Positions 49,521-57,449 of a DNA stretch of 64,000 bases are shown here, piece by piece (the stretch's first letter is position 1; each line of letters opens with the position of its first letter). The position numbers and the translations under genes are program-made. The notes below the pieces were generated by a model. It was given only the letters and a program-made list of their open reading frames with translations. It was not told the origin of the DNA and did not search any database. This DNA comes from Streptomyces iranensis (GTDB lineage Bacteria; Actinomycetota; Actinomycetes; Streptomycetales; Streptomycetaceae). The stretch is taken from contig NZ_JAGGLR010000013.1 of the NCBI RefSeq assembly GCF_017874715.1, positions 186,001 through 250,000 of the forward strand, read 5' to 3'.

Positions 49521-50474
49521 TCACTTGCCGCCGTTGATGATGGCCTTGGTGACCGCGCCGTCCTTGACGCCCCACTTCGCGATGATCTTGTCGTATTCGC
49601 CGTTCGCGATGATCAGGGCGAGGGCCTGCTTGAGCGCATCGCGCAGCTGGGTGTTCTTCTTGGCGACGGCGATGCCGTACGGGGCCGCCTCCACCTGATC
49701 GCCGACGAGCTCGAAGTCCTTGCCGCCGCCGGAGGTCTTCACCGCGTACGCGGCCACCGGGAAGTCGCTGGAGCCGGCGACGGCGCCACCGCCGCGCAGC
49801 CGGGTCTGGGCCTCGGTGTCATTGCCGAACGCCTCGACCGAGATCTTGCCCTTGCCGTTCTTCTGGCAGGTCTTCGACTGGGACTTGGCCAGGTCGTGGG
49901 AGACGGTGCCGCGCTGCACGACGATCTTCTTGCCGCACAGGTCGTCCCAGGTCTTGATGGACGCGTTGGCGCCCTTCTTGGTGTAGATCGAGACACCCGC
50001 GGTGAAGTAGTCGACGAAGTCGACGCCCTCGCCCGCCTTCTTGCCGGTGTCCGGGTCGACGCCCTCCTGGCGGCCCTTGTTGTCGGTCATGGCCGACATG
50101 GCGATGTCGTAGCGCTTGGAGCGCAGACCCGAGAGCAGGGTGTCGAAGGTGCCGTTGTTGAACTCGAACTTCACCCCGAGCTGCTTGCCGAGCGCATCGG
50201 CGATGTCCGGGTCGATGCCCATGACCTGGCCGTTCTTCTTGAACTCGACCGGCGGGTAGTTGATGTCCGAGCCCACCTTGATCACCTTGGCGCTCTGGAT
50301 CTCCTTGGGCAGCTGGTTGAACAGCGGGGCGGAGTTGCTGTTGGACCCGCCCGTGGCCTTGTCGGTCTGATCGCCGCAGCCCGTCAGCAGCAGGACGCCT
50401 ACCACCGCTATCGCGCCGACGGGGGCCATCCGGGACTTCAGGGTGGCCCCACGGGGCGTGAAGCTGGCGGTCAT
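49521..50474 (-). CDS. Amino-acid-binding lipoprotein of the ABC transporter
   Basis: This 317-residue SBP_bac_3 lipoprotein has signal peptide and lipobox LTGC with Cys33. Core motifs are INYPPVEFKKNGQVMGIDPD and MSAMTDNKGRQEG. Ligand is probably a polar amino acid. ATG at 50474 has GGAGGAACC upstream. It is the first gene of the transporter operon (minus). The 511-bp gap to the malic enzyme is gene-free, with no recognised element apart from both promoters. Confidence 0.9.
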   Translation of the reverse strand: MTASFTPRGATLKSRMAPVGAIAVVGVLLLTGCGDQTDKATGGSNSNSAPLFNQLPKEIQSAKVIKVGSDINYPPVEFKKNGQVMGIDPDIADALGKQLGVKFEFNNGTFDTLLSGLRSKRYDIAMSAMTDNKGRQEGVDPDTGKKAGEGVDFVDYFTAGVSIYTKKGANASIKTWDDLCGKKIVVQRGTVSHDLAKSQSKTCQKNGKGKISVEAFGNDTEAQTRLRGGGAVAGSSDFPVAAYAVKTSGGGKDFELVGDQVEAAPYGIAVAKKNTQLRDALKQALALIIANGEYDKIIAKWGVKDGAVTKAIINGGK

Positions 50475-50985
50475 GCTGGTTCCTCCGGCAGGGTGAGGCG
50501 GCGAGATTTCGGGAACACGTTTGTGGGTGTCGCGATCTCGTGTGATTGGGGCATCTTGCCATCGGACGGGCCCGTACGGGTCACCGGCCATGTCAAAATC
50601 GGATAACGGGCGATCCCCGTGGTGCACAATCGGACAGCGGTACCGGCCGGACAGCGGCGGCCGGTGACGCGGGCGGGCTCATGATCATGCGGGGAACAGC
50701 GCGTGACAGCGGCATGGACTTTCCCCAGAGCTTCGCCCGCCTTCAGGCGTAATGCCTGGTTTACCGGCGTCATGGCACCAGAACTCGCTCGTCCCTCGGC
50801 GCGCGCTTCAGGTAGAAAAGACGGCTACACCCCGCACCCGGGGCTCAGGGCGCGTGTGCGACGCGCCCGGCGTTCGTACCCACACCCATGCGGTGGTCAT
50901 CCGCTGGATGGGACGACGCGGTGCCCGCCCGCTCCGAACCTGGGGCGGATACCCTCGACAGAAAAACGACAAAGGGGTCAAAACA

Positions 50986-52218
50986 GTGGCAGCGGAGATG
51001 GTCAATCCTCGCAGCGACAGCACAAGCGGCAGTGGCGAAGGAGCCGAAGGCGTGACCGATGGGGAGCCCTTCGATCCGGCGTTCGCCCTGCACCGCGGCG
51101 GCAAGATGGCCGTCCAGGCGACCGTGCCCGTGCGCAACCGGGACGATCTGTCCCTCGCGTACACACCGGGCGTGGCCAAGGTGTGCAGCGCGATCGCCGA
51201 GCAGCCCGAGCTCGTCCACGACTACACCTGGAAGTCCCAGGTCGTCGCCGTGGTGACGGACGGCAGCGCGGTGCTGGGGCTCGGCGACATCGGTCCGGAG
51301 GCGTCCCTCCCGGTGATGGAGGGCAAGGCGATCCTCTTCAAGCAGTTCGGTGGTGTGGACGCGGTGCCGATCGCGCTCGACTGCCGGGACGTGGACGAGA
51401 TCGTGGAGACCGTCGCCCGGTTCGCGCCCTCGTTCGGCGGCGTCAATCTGGAGGACATCTCCGCGCCCCGCTGCTTCGAGATCGAGCGCAAGCTCCAGGA
51501 GCGGGTCGACATCCCGATCTTCCACGACGACCAGCACGGCACGGCGGTGGTCACCCTCGCCGCGCTGCGCAACGCCGCCAAGCTGACGAACCGCGCGCTG
51601 GGTCAGCTGCGCGCCGTCATCTCCGGGGCGGGCGCCGCCGGTGTGGCCATCGCCCGGATCCTCACCGAGGCGGGCATCGGCGACGTGGCCGTGTGCGACC
51701 GCAAGGGCGTCGTCTCACCGGACCGCGAGGACCTCACCGACGTCAAGCGCGAGCTGGCCGGCTTCACCAACAAGGCCGGGCTCACCGGATCCCTGGAGGC
51801 CGCGCTGGACGGCGCCGACGTCTTCATCGGCGTCAGCGGCGGCACGGTGCCGGAGGACGCGGTGGCCAAGATGGCGCCGGACGCCTTCATCTTCGCGATG
51901 GCCAACCCCAACCCGGAGATCCACCCGGACGTCGCCCACCAGTACGCGTCCGTGGTCGCCACCGGGCGCAGCGACTTCCCGAACCAGATCAACAACGTCC
52001 TCGCCTTCCCCGGCATCTTCGCGGGCGCCCTCCAGGTCCGGGCCTCCCGGATCACCGAGGGCATGAAGCTCGCGGCCGCCGAGGCGCTGGCCGCCGTGGT
52101 GGCCGACGAGCTGAGCGCGGACAAGGTCATCCCCTCGCCGTTCGACGATCGGGTCGCCCCCGCCGTGACCGCGGCCGTCGCCGCGGCCGCCCGCGCGGAG
52201 GGTGTCGCCCGCCGCTGA
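50986..52218 (+). CDS. NAD(P)-dependent malic enzyme
   Basis: This 410-residue enzyme oxidatively decarboxylates malate to pyruvate. Substrate and metal motifs: LAYTPGVAKVCSAI, and IPIFHDDQHGTAVV (metal Asp). The dinucleotide fold is VISGAGAAGVAIARIL, and MANPNPEIHPD follows. The short form of bacterial type. GTG at 50986 follows AAAGGGG. It corresponds to SCO5261. A strong hairpin follows the gene. Confidence 0.93.
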   Translation: MAAEMVNPRSDSTSGSGEGAEGVTDGEPFDPAFALHRGGKMAVQATVPVRNRDDLSLAYTPGVAKVCSAIAEQPELVHDYTWKSQVVAVVTDGSAVLGLGDIGPEASLPVMEGKAILFKQFGGVDAVPIALDCRDVDEIVETVARFAPSFGGVNLEDISAPRCFEIERKLQERVDIPIFHDDQHGTAVVTLAALRNAAKLTNRALGQLRAVISGAGAAGVAIARILTEAGIGDVAVCDRKGVVSPDREDLTDVKRELAGFTNKAGLTGSLEAALDGADVFIGVSGGTVPEDAVAKMAPDAFIFAMANPNPEIHPDVAHQYASVVATGRSDFPNQINNVLAFPGIFAGALQVRASRITEGMKLAAAEALAAVVADELSADKVIPSPFDDRVAPAVTAAVAAAARAEGVARR

Positions 52219-52266
52219 CGCCCCGCCAGGGGCCCGGGTGGCGTTCACCAACGACCACAGGTGCCG

Positions 52267-52313
52267 TTACGGGCCGGGCCGCCCCTCAGCCGGAGGGGTG
52301 GCCCGGCCCGTGC
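52267..52313 (+). terminator. Terminator after the malic enzyme gene
   Basis: TACGGGCCGGGCCGCCCCT and AGGGGTGGCCCGGCCCGTG form a long stem with a short CAGCCGG loop. Confidence 0.88.
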
Positions 52314-52387
52314 GCTGTCCGGCGGGCGAGCGGGGTCACACCGTGGTGCGGTTCCGTGGGGTCGCCCCGCGGCCTAAGGTCGGGATC

Positions 52388-53350
52388 ATGTTCGCTGCCT
52401 ATGCCGCACGTATCGACCGTGACCAGCCGCTGAGCGGCCTCGAACTGGGGGAGCGCCCCGAGCCGGCGGCCCGGCCCGGCTGGACCACCGTGAACGTCAA
52501 GGCCGCCTCGCTCAACCACCACGACCTGTGGTCGCTGCGCGGCGTGGGCCTCGGCGAGGAGTCGCTTCCGATGATCCTCGGCTGTGACGCGGCCGGGATC
52601 GACGAGGACGGCAACGAGGTCGTCCTCCACTCCGTCATCGGCCAGAGCGGACACGGCGTCGGCCCGAAGGAGCCCCGCTCCATCCTCACCGAGCGCTACC
52701 AGGGCACCTTCGCCGAGAAGGTGACCGTCCCCAGCTGGAATGTGCTGCCCAAGCCCGAGGAGCTCTCCTTCGAGGAGGCCGCCTGCCTGCCCACGGCCTG
52801 GCTGACCGCGTACCGGATGCTGTTCACCAACGCGGGGGTGCGCCCCGGCGACAGCGTCCTGGTCCAGGGCGCCGGGGGCGGTGTGGCCACCGCGGCGATC
52901 GTGCTGGGCGCGGCCGCCGGGCTGCGGGTGCTGGCCACCAGCCGTGACGAGGCCAAGCGGGCACGCGCCGTGGAGCTGGGCGCCGAGGGCGCGTACGAGC
53001 CGGGGGAGCGGCTGCCGCGCCGGGTGGACGCCGTGATCGAGACGGTGGGCGCCGCGACCTGGTCGCATTCGGTGAAGTCCCTCAAGCCCGGCGGCACGCT
53101 GGTGATTTCGGGTGCCACCAGCGGCCCCAACCCGAAGGCCGCCGAGCTCAACCGGATCTTCTTCCTGGAGCTGAAGGTCGTCGGCTCCACGATGGGCGGG
53201 AAGGACGAGCTGGAGGATCTGCTGAGCTTCTGCGCCGCGCGCGGGGTACGGCCGGTGATCGATTCGGTGCTGCCGCTGGACCGGGCCCGTGAGGGGTTCG
53301 AGAAGATGGCGGGCGGCGATCTCTTCGGCAAGGTCGTGCTGACGGTCTGA
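52388..53350 (+). CDS. Zinc-type quinone oxidoreductase/MDR alcohol dehydrogenase-like
   Basis: This 320-residue MDR-family oxidoreductase has SLNHHDLWSLRGVG, LGCDAAGI and the Rossmann VLVQGAGGGVATAAIVLG. Zinc ligands of classical ADHs (Cys-His-Cys) are mostly lacking: no structural zinc Cys cluster is seen. So it is a quinone-reductase-type MDR. ATG at 52388 is used; the ribosome site is weak. By position it matches SCO5262. It is the last gene in the conserved block. Confidence 0.9.
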   Translation: MFAAYAARIDRDQPLSGLELGERPEPAARPGWTTVNVKAASLNHHDLWSLRGVGLGEESLPMILGCDAAGIDEDGNEVVLHSVIGQSGHGVGPKEPRSILTERYQGTFAEKVTVPSWNVLPKPEELSFEEAACLPTAWLTAYRMLFTNAGVRPGDSVLVQGAGGGVATAAIVLGAAAGLRVLATSRDEAKRARAVELGAEGAYEPGERLPRRVDAVIETVGAATWSHSVKSLKPGGTLVISGATSGPNPKAAELNRIFFLELKVVGSTMGGKDELEDLLSFCAARGVRPVIDSVLPLDRAREGFEKMAGGDLFGKVVLTV

Positions 53351-53365
53351 ATATCGCGGCGGCAT

Positions 53366-53393
53366 ATCCCCGGCCGTTGTGCGGGCCGGGGAT
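53366..53393 (+). terminator. Terminator between convergent genes
   Basis: ATCCCCGGCC and GGCCGGGGAT form a 10-bp stem with an 8-nt loop right after the oxidoreductase stop. Confidence 0.8.
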
Positions 53394-53456
53394 TCGCGGA
53401 GTAATACACGGCTGCCCGCCGACTCTCTCGCGCTCCGGTGAATTCCCGGAATTCCG

Positions 53457-54218
53457 TTACGGCGCCGACGGGCGTACGAAGCTCCGCCGGAAGCGATAGG
53501 AGCGGGACGAGGCACCCACCAGAGCGGGGAAGTCGCGCACCCGGTCCCAGGCGGACGAGCCGCCGCCGCGCGGCCCGTCGGCCGCCAGGGCCGCCTCGTA
53601 CGCCTCCACGTCGGTCCAGCGGGCGTAGTTGAGCACCCGGGCGCGGTCGGTCGACAGATGGCGCTCGCCATCGGCGATCAGATGGAAGTCGGCGGAGAGC
53701 AGGCCCGGGTCGGGCTCGCTCTCCAGGGCCTCGATGACCAGGTCCACCCAGGACCGGCGGGCCTGGGGATCGGGGTCGTTGAAGTCGATCTCGACCACGA
53801 CGAACAGCCCGGGATCCGTCGTTGCCCCCTGGTCGGCGGCCGGCGCCTGGAGGCCGCGGTAGTGGCGGTAGTGGCGGTAGTGGCGGTAGTACGCGAGACC
53901 GAGCCGCTCGATGTCCGGGACCGCGCTGTCGACCGCGTCATTGCGCTGCTGGCGCTGGGTCCGGAAGAAGGCGTGGTAGGCGGCCTCGTCGGCCCACTGG
54001 GAGTGGTGCATCAGCGTATCGCCGTCGGTGCCCGCGTAGAGGTTGTACGAGAGCAGCTCAGGCGCCGGCCAGGGGCTGCTGTCCCAGGTGGCGCCGATGG
54101 TGTCGACCGTGGCCCGCTGCCGTTCCGGTGTGCCCACGCTCCAGGTGCTGAACAGCGCGGCGCCCACATCGGGCCGGGTGAGATCGGGCAGCGGTCCGGA
54201 GCTGGTCGGGGCGGACAT
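53457..54218 (-). CDS. Tandem ABM-domain (antibiotic biosynthesis monooxygenase-like) protein
   Basis: This 253-residue protein has two ferredoxin-like ABM domains (about 15-105; 135-230), each with a DLTRPDVGAALFSTW- or LFVVVEIDFND-type strand and a W.D..AY motif (WADEAAYHAFF; WTDVEAYEAAL). Between them is a YRH repeat (YYRHYRHYRHYRG, about 117-129), from a 9-bp microsatellite. ABM proteins include small monooxygenases and heme-degrading or structural variants. Start at 54218 fits the conserved beginning. Confidence 0.8.
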   Translation of the reverse strand: MSAPTSSGPLPDLTRPDVGAALFSTWSVGTPERQRATVDTIGATWDSSPWPAPELLSYNLYAGTDGDTLMHHSQWADEAAYHAFFRTQRQQRNDAVDSAVPDIERLGLAYYRHYRHYRHYRGLQAPAADQGATTDPGLFVVVEIDFNDPDPQARRSWVDLVIEALESEPDPGLLSADFHLIADGERHLSTDRARVLNYARWTDVEAYEAALAADGPRGGGSSAWDRVRDFPALVGASSRSYRFRRSFVRPSAP

Positions 54219-54364
54219 GGCGGTCTCCTCGCGGTTGCGGACGTCGGAAGCCGAACAGGCCGGGGGAGAGGCATGCATCGGGGCCGGAGGGGCGCTCCCC
54301 CGTGGTGCGCCCCTCCGACCCCGATCCTGAAACTTCAACCGCGGTTCAAGTCAAGCGGCCAGGG

Positions 54365-54474
54365 GGCGTGGGGCCGAGTCGATGTGCGGCTCCGCCGCGC
54401 GTGGGCGCGAACAGCCACGATGGCGCCGCGGACGATCGACGGCAGGTCAGGGCACGTCCAGCGGAGCGCTTACG
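54365..54474. repeat. Dispersed repeat of about 100 bp, copy 2
   Basis: GTCGATGTGCGGCTCCGCCG and GACGATCGACGGCAGGTCAG match copy 1 at 47.7 kb almost base for base, in the same orientation. It abuts palindromic element E. Confidence 0.85.
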
Positions 54475-55132
54475 GGGTGTCCGGCGGGGCTTTCCCCTCC
54501 CCGCCCCTTCCCAAAACCGGGGCTCCGCCCCAGACCCCGATACCGGGGCTCCGCCCCAGACCCCGATACCGGGGCTGTGCCCCTGACCCCGAAACCGGGG
54601 CTGTGCGCCTGATCCCGGGCCGGGGCTGTGCGCCTGATCCCGGGCCGGGGCTGTGCGCCTGATCCCGAAACCGGGGCTGTGCGCCTGATCCCGGGCCGGG
54701 GCTGTGCCCCAGACCCCGAAACCGGGGCTGTGCCCCAGACCCCGGCCCGGGGCTGTGCGCCTGACCCCGATACCCGGGCTCCGCCCCAGACCCCGGCCCG
54801 GGGCTCCGCCCCAGACCCCGAAACCGGGGCTCCGCCCCAGACCCCGGCCCGGGGCTCCGCCCCAGACCCCGAAACCGGGGCTGTGCCCCAGACCCCGATA
54901 CCGGGGCTGTGCCCCAGTCCCCGGGCCGGGGCTGTGCGCCTGATCCCTATACCGGGGCTCCGCCCCTGATCCCGGACCGGGGCTCTGCCCTTCCCGCGCA
55001 TCGATATGCGGCTTCGCCGGGTGGCAGGGCTTCGCCCCTGGAGCCCGGGGTCCAGGGGCGAAGCCCCTGGTAACGGGAAGGGGCGGGGAGGGGAACAGCC
55101 CGCCGCAGGCGTCAAGGCCCGCCGGACAGCCC
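54475..55132. repeat. Palindromic element copy E, containing an 18-unit tandem array
   Basis: It opens GTGTCCGGCGGGGCTTTCCC and ends GAGGGGAACAGCCCGCCGCA then GGCGTCAAGGCC. In between (54517-54976) lie 18 tandem units of 25-26 bp, each starting CCGGGGCT and ending near CCCCGA, with three core types: GCTCCGCCCC, GCTGTGCCCC and GCTGTGCGCC. In types one and two, GGGGC...GCCCC can form a hairpin. The open frame on the minus strand is low-complexity GSGAEPRAGVWG-like repeats and is not taken as a gene. Confidence 0.9.
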
Positions 55133-56215
55133 CTACGTCCGGTCCCCCCGCAGCAGCGCGGTGATCCGTGCCGCGGCTGCCCCCAGGTGGTGGTGGGCCT
55201 CGGTCAGCTGGGCGTCCGTCACCCCGTGGTCGCGGGCCGCGTCGCGGACGTCGTCTCGGAACCGGTCGAGCAACCGCTCCAGATCGCGGGCGGGGGCGCC
55301 GGAGGGGGTGAAGTCCCTGGCCCACTCGGGCTCCCGCGCCCCGGCCGTGCCGCCGCCACCGTCCCCGGCGGTCGGCTTCTCCTCCGCGCTGCCGCCCTCC
55401 GGCTTCGTCATGTCCACCCGATCGACCGTGACATCCGGCCCGGACGTCTCGTCGTCCCAGCCCCAGCCCCAGTCCGAGCGCGAGGTGCCCGGCCGGGAGA
55501 TCCGGCCCATCCCGCGTGACACCTCGGCCAGCCCCTCGCGCACCGCTCGCTGCCAGTCGCCCGCCCGGATGTGCTCCTGCGTCTGCTCCTGGACCCGCCG
55601 GGCGATCCGCTGGACCTCCTCGCGTGCGAAGTCCTGCGCGTCCCTGGCCTGCTTACGGGCGCGCTGGGCGTCCTGCCGGGCCCGCCGGCTCTCCTCCTTG
55701 GCCCGGCGCGCCTGCTCCTTCCACTCCTCCTTCGCGCGCCGCATCTCCTCCTTCGCCTGCCGCCACGTCTCCTTGTCGCCCCACGTCCCCTCCCACGGGG
55801 CCTGCTTGTCCCGGGCGCCGCCGGAGGCGCGGGCCTGCTGGGCCGCCTCGCGCATCTCCCGCCGCAGATCGCTCGCGGAGCCGCGGACGTCCTCCCGGAT
55901 CTCGGCGGCGAGTTCGGCGACCGACTCGCGGATCTCCAGCTCCAGATCGGCCAGCTCACCGCTGCGGTCGGCCAGTTCGGCGCGCCCGGCGTCGGTGATG
56001 GAGTAGACCTTGCGGCCGCCCTCGGTGGTGTGGGTGACCAGCCCCTCGGCCTCGAGCTTGGCCAGCCGCGGATAGACGGTGCCGGCCGAGGGCGCGTACA
56101 GCCCCTGGAACCGCTCCTCCAGCAGACGGATGACCTCATAGCCATGGCGCGGCGCCTCGTCGAGCAGCTTGAGCAGATACAGGCGCAGTCGGCCGTGGGC
56201 GAATACGGGGGGCAT
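55133..56215 (-). CDS. PadR-family regulator with long coiled-coil C-domain
   Basis: This 360-residue regulator starts MPPVFAHGRLRLYLLKLLDE; its winged HTH is at about residues 1-80 (APRHGYEVIRLLEERFQGLY, SAGTVYPRLAKLEAEGLV). Then comes an unusually long charged helix (about 88-250; repeating KEEWKEQARRAKEESRRARQ-type), and a Gly/Pro-rich link before a last helical region. Ordinary PadR proteins have only about 100 more residues. Its ATG overlaps the DUF4097 stop by 1 bp (TGATG). An inverted repeat in the shared promoter is a likely operator. Confidence 0.9.
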   Translation of the reverse strand: MPPVFAHGRLRLYLLKLLDEAPRHGYEVIRLLEERFQGLYAPSAGTVYPRLAKLEAEGLVTHTTEGGRKVYSITDAGRAELADRSGELADLELEIRESVAELAAEIREDVRGSASDLRREMREAAQQARASGGARDKQAPWEGTWGDKETWRQAKEEMRRAKEEWKEQARRAKEESRRARQDAQRARKQARDAQDFAREEVQRIARRVQEQTQEHIRAGDWQRAVREGLAEVSRGMGRISRPGTSRSDWGWGWDDETSGPDVTVDRVDMTKPEGGSAEEKPTAGDGGGGTAGAREPEWARDFTPSGAPARDLERLLDRFRDDVRDAARDHGVTDAQLTEAHHHLGAAAARITALLRGDRT

Positions 56216-57072
56216 CAGAGGACCTTTCCCTGGGTGCCGTCGGTGGTGTCCGTGTCCTCCTCGGACGGTGGACGGCGCAGCAGCGCGATGGCGCCCGAGA
56301 GGGTGGTGGCCTTGAGGCTGCCATTGCCCGCGCCGAGCCGGCCGGTGATCCTCTTGGCGCCCCACTGGCCGGTGACCCGCAGATCGTCGAAGCCGTTGGA
56401 GACCGAGCCGCTGGCCGTGTTGGCCTCCACCTCCGCGTCGGTGGGGTGCGGCAGCCGGATGGCGATCTCACCGGAGACGGTGGTGAGGCAGATGTCGGAG
56501 CACTCGGGGGCGGGGGCCAGGTCGAGCACCATGTCGCCACTGACCGACTCGGCCCGCACCGAGGGCCCGGAGCCCTCGATGACGGTGAGGTCGCCGGAGA
56601 CGGAGTGGAACCGCATGTCTCCGGTGACGGCCTGGGCCTCGACCCGGCCGGATACGGTGTCGGCCTGGACCGGACCGGTCAGCCCGAGCAGGGTGAAGTC
56701 GCCGGAGACGCCGCGCAGCTCGGCACGGCCGGACAGCCCGGAGACCACGGCGGAGCCCCCGATCACGCCGACGGTGGCGCTGGTGCCGACGGGCACGGTG
56801 AGGGTGACATGGGCGGTGCGGGTGTAATGGCCGAGCCACTTGCGGAAGCCCTTCCGGGGGAGGTCGTCATAGCCCACGCTCAGGGTGCCGTCGATGTGGG
56901 TGACCTTCAGCGGCGGGCCGTCGATCTCCGAGACCTCGAGCCGGGCGGGGCCGGGGGCGGCGCCGACCACGTTGACCGTGCCGCCCGCGATCTGGACGTC
57001 GAGCGTGGACACCGGGTCGTCGAGGGTGAGTTTCTGTGGCGCGTTGATCGACCACTGTGATCGGGCTGACAT
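56215..57072 (-). CDS. DUF4097-domain (beta-helix adhesin-like) protein
   Basis: This 285-residue protein consists of a DUF4097 right-handed beta-helix with repeating SGxV/VSGD motifs (LRGVSGDFTLLGLTGPV; DTVSGRVEAQAVTGDMRF). No signal peptide or membrane segment is seen in MSARSQWSINAPQK, so it acts in the cytoplasm. DUF4097 genes often pair with PadR regulators in actinobacteria; the joint function is not known but the pair is likely autoregulated. ATG at 57072 is used. Confidence 0.85.
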   Translation of the reverse strand: MSARSQWSINAPQKLTLDDPVSTLDVQIAGGTVNVVGAAPGPARLEVSEIDGPPLKVTHIDGTLSVGYDDLPRKGFRKWLGHYTRTAHVTLTVPVGTSATVGVIGGSAVVSGLSGRAELRGVSGDFTLLGLTGPVQADTVSGRVEAQAVTGDMRFHSVSGDLTVIEGSGPSVRAESVSGDMVLDLAPAPECSDICLTTVSGEIAIRLPHPTDAEVEANTASGSVSNGFDDLRVTGQWGAKRITGRLGAGNGSLKATTLSGAIALLRRPPSEEDTDTTDGTQGKVL

Positions 57073-57119
57073 CCCTGGCCTCCCCTGGCTGGACGTGCGA
57101 CGCGCCATCTGGACGCAAC

Positions 57120-57147
57120 ATATCGTGTCTCCCGCATAACACGATAT
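57120..57147. promoter_or_regulatory. Inverted-repeat operator for the PadR/DUF4097 operon
   Basis: ATATCGTGT (57120-57128) and ACACGATAT (57139-57147) form a perfect 9-bp dyad with a 10-bp spacer. CGATATATCG overlaps its end. It lies 48 bp before the DUF4097 start. Confidence 0.75.
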
Positions 57148-57348
57148 ATCGCGGACGGGCGGAGTCAAGCCCGGTCCGCCCCTGATCCGGCCCGATCCGT
57201 CTCTGGTCTGGCCCTGATCCGCCCCTGATCCGGCCCTGCATCCGTGCACAATCGCACGAGGTGATGGAAGATGCATGGCGCAGCCATCGTTTCTCTGTGG
57301 GCTGAATCGCACTTTTTGAAGAAACTCCTCCGGCCTGAGAATTTCCGC

Positions 57349-57386
57349 TAGAGCTTCGGTGGAGCCCCGGTAGAGCGTCATGGAGA
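57349..57386 (+). promoter_or_regulatory. SARP-type direct repeats upstream of the NRPS-like gene
   Basis: TAGAGC (57349), TGGAGC (57360) and TAGAGC (57371) recur at exactly 11 bp, with TGGAGA at 57381 as a possible fourth. This is the heptamer spacing bound by SARP activators such as ActII-ORF4. A possible -10 (TATGTT, 57389) lies 12 bp past the third repeat. The rest of the leader from 57150 is GATCCG-rich. Confidence 0.7.
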
Positions 57387-57449
57387 CATATGTTCGGGAC
57401 TGTTACCTTCGTGGCCTCAGAATCGGGAAGGAAGAGGGGCCGTGGGGGA

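Noticed and set aside
54517..54976. CRISPR array
   Set aside because: Units abut each other without unique spacers of 30-40 bp, are GC-rich and vary within the unit, and no cas genes are near.
54447..55325. 292-codon frame made of GSGAEPRAGVWG-like repeats
   Set aside because: It is the translation of the tandem hairpin array; the frame arises because units average a near multiple of 3 and lack stops.
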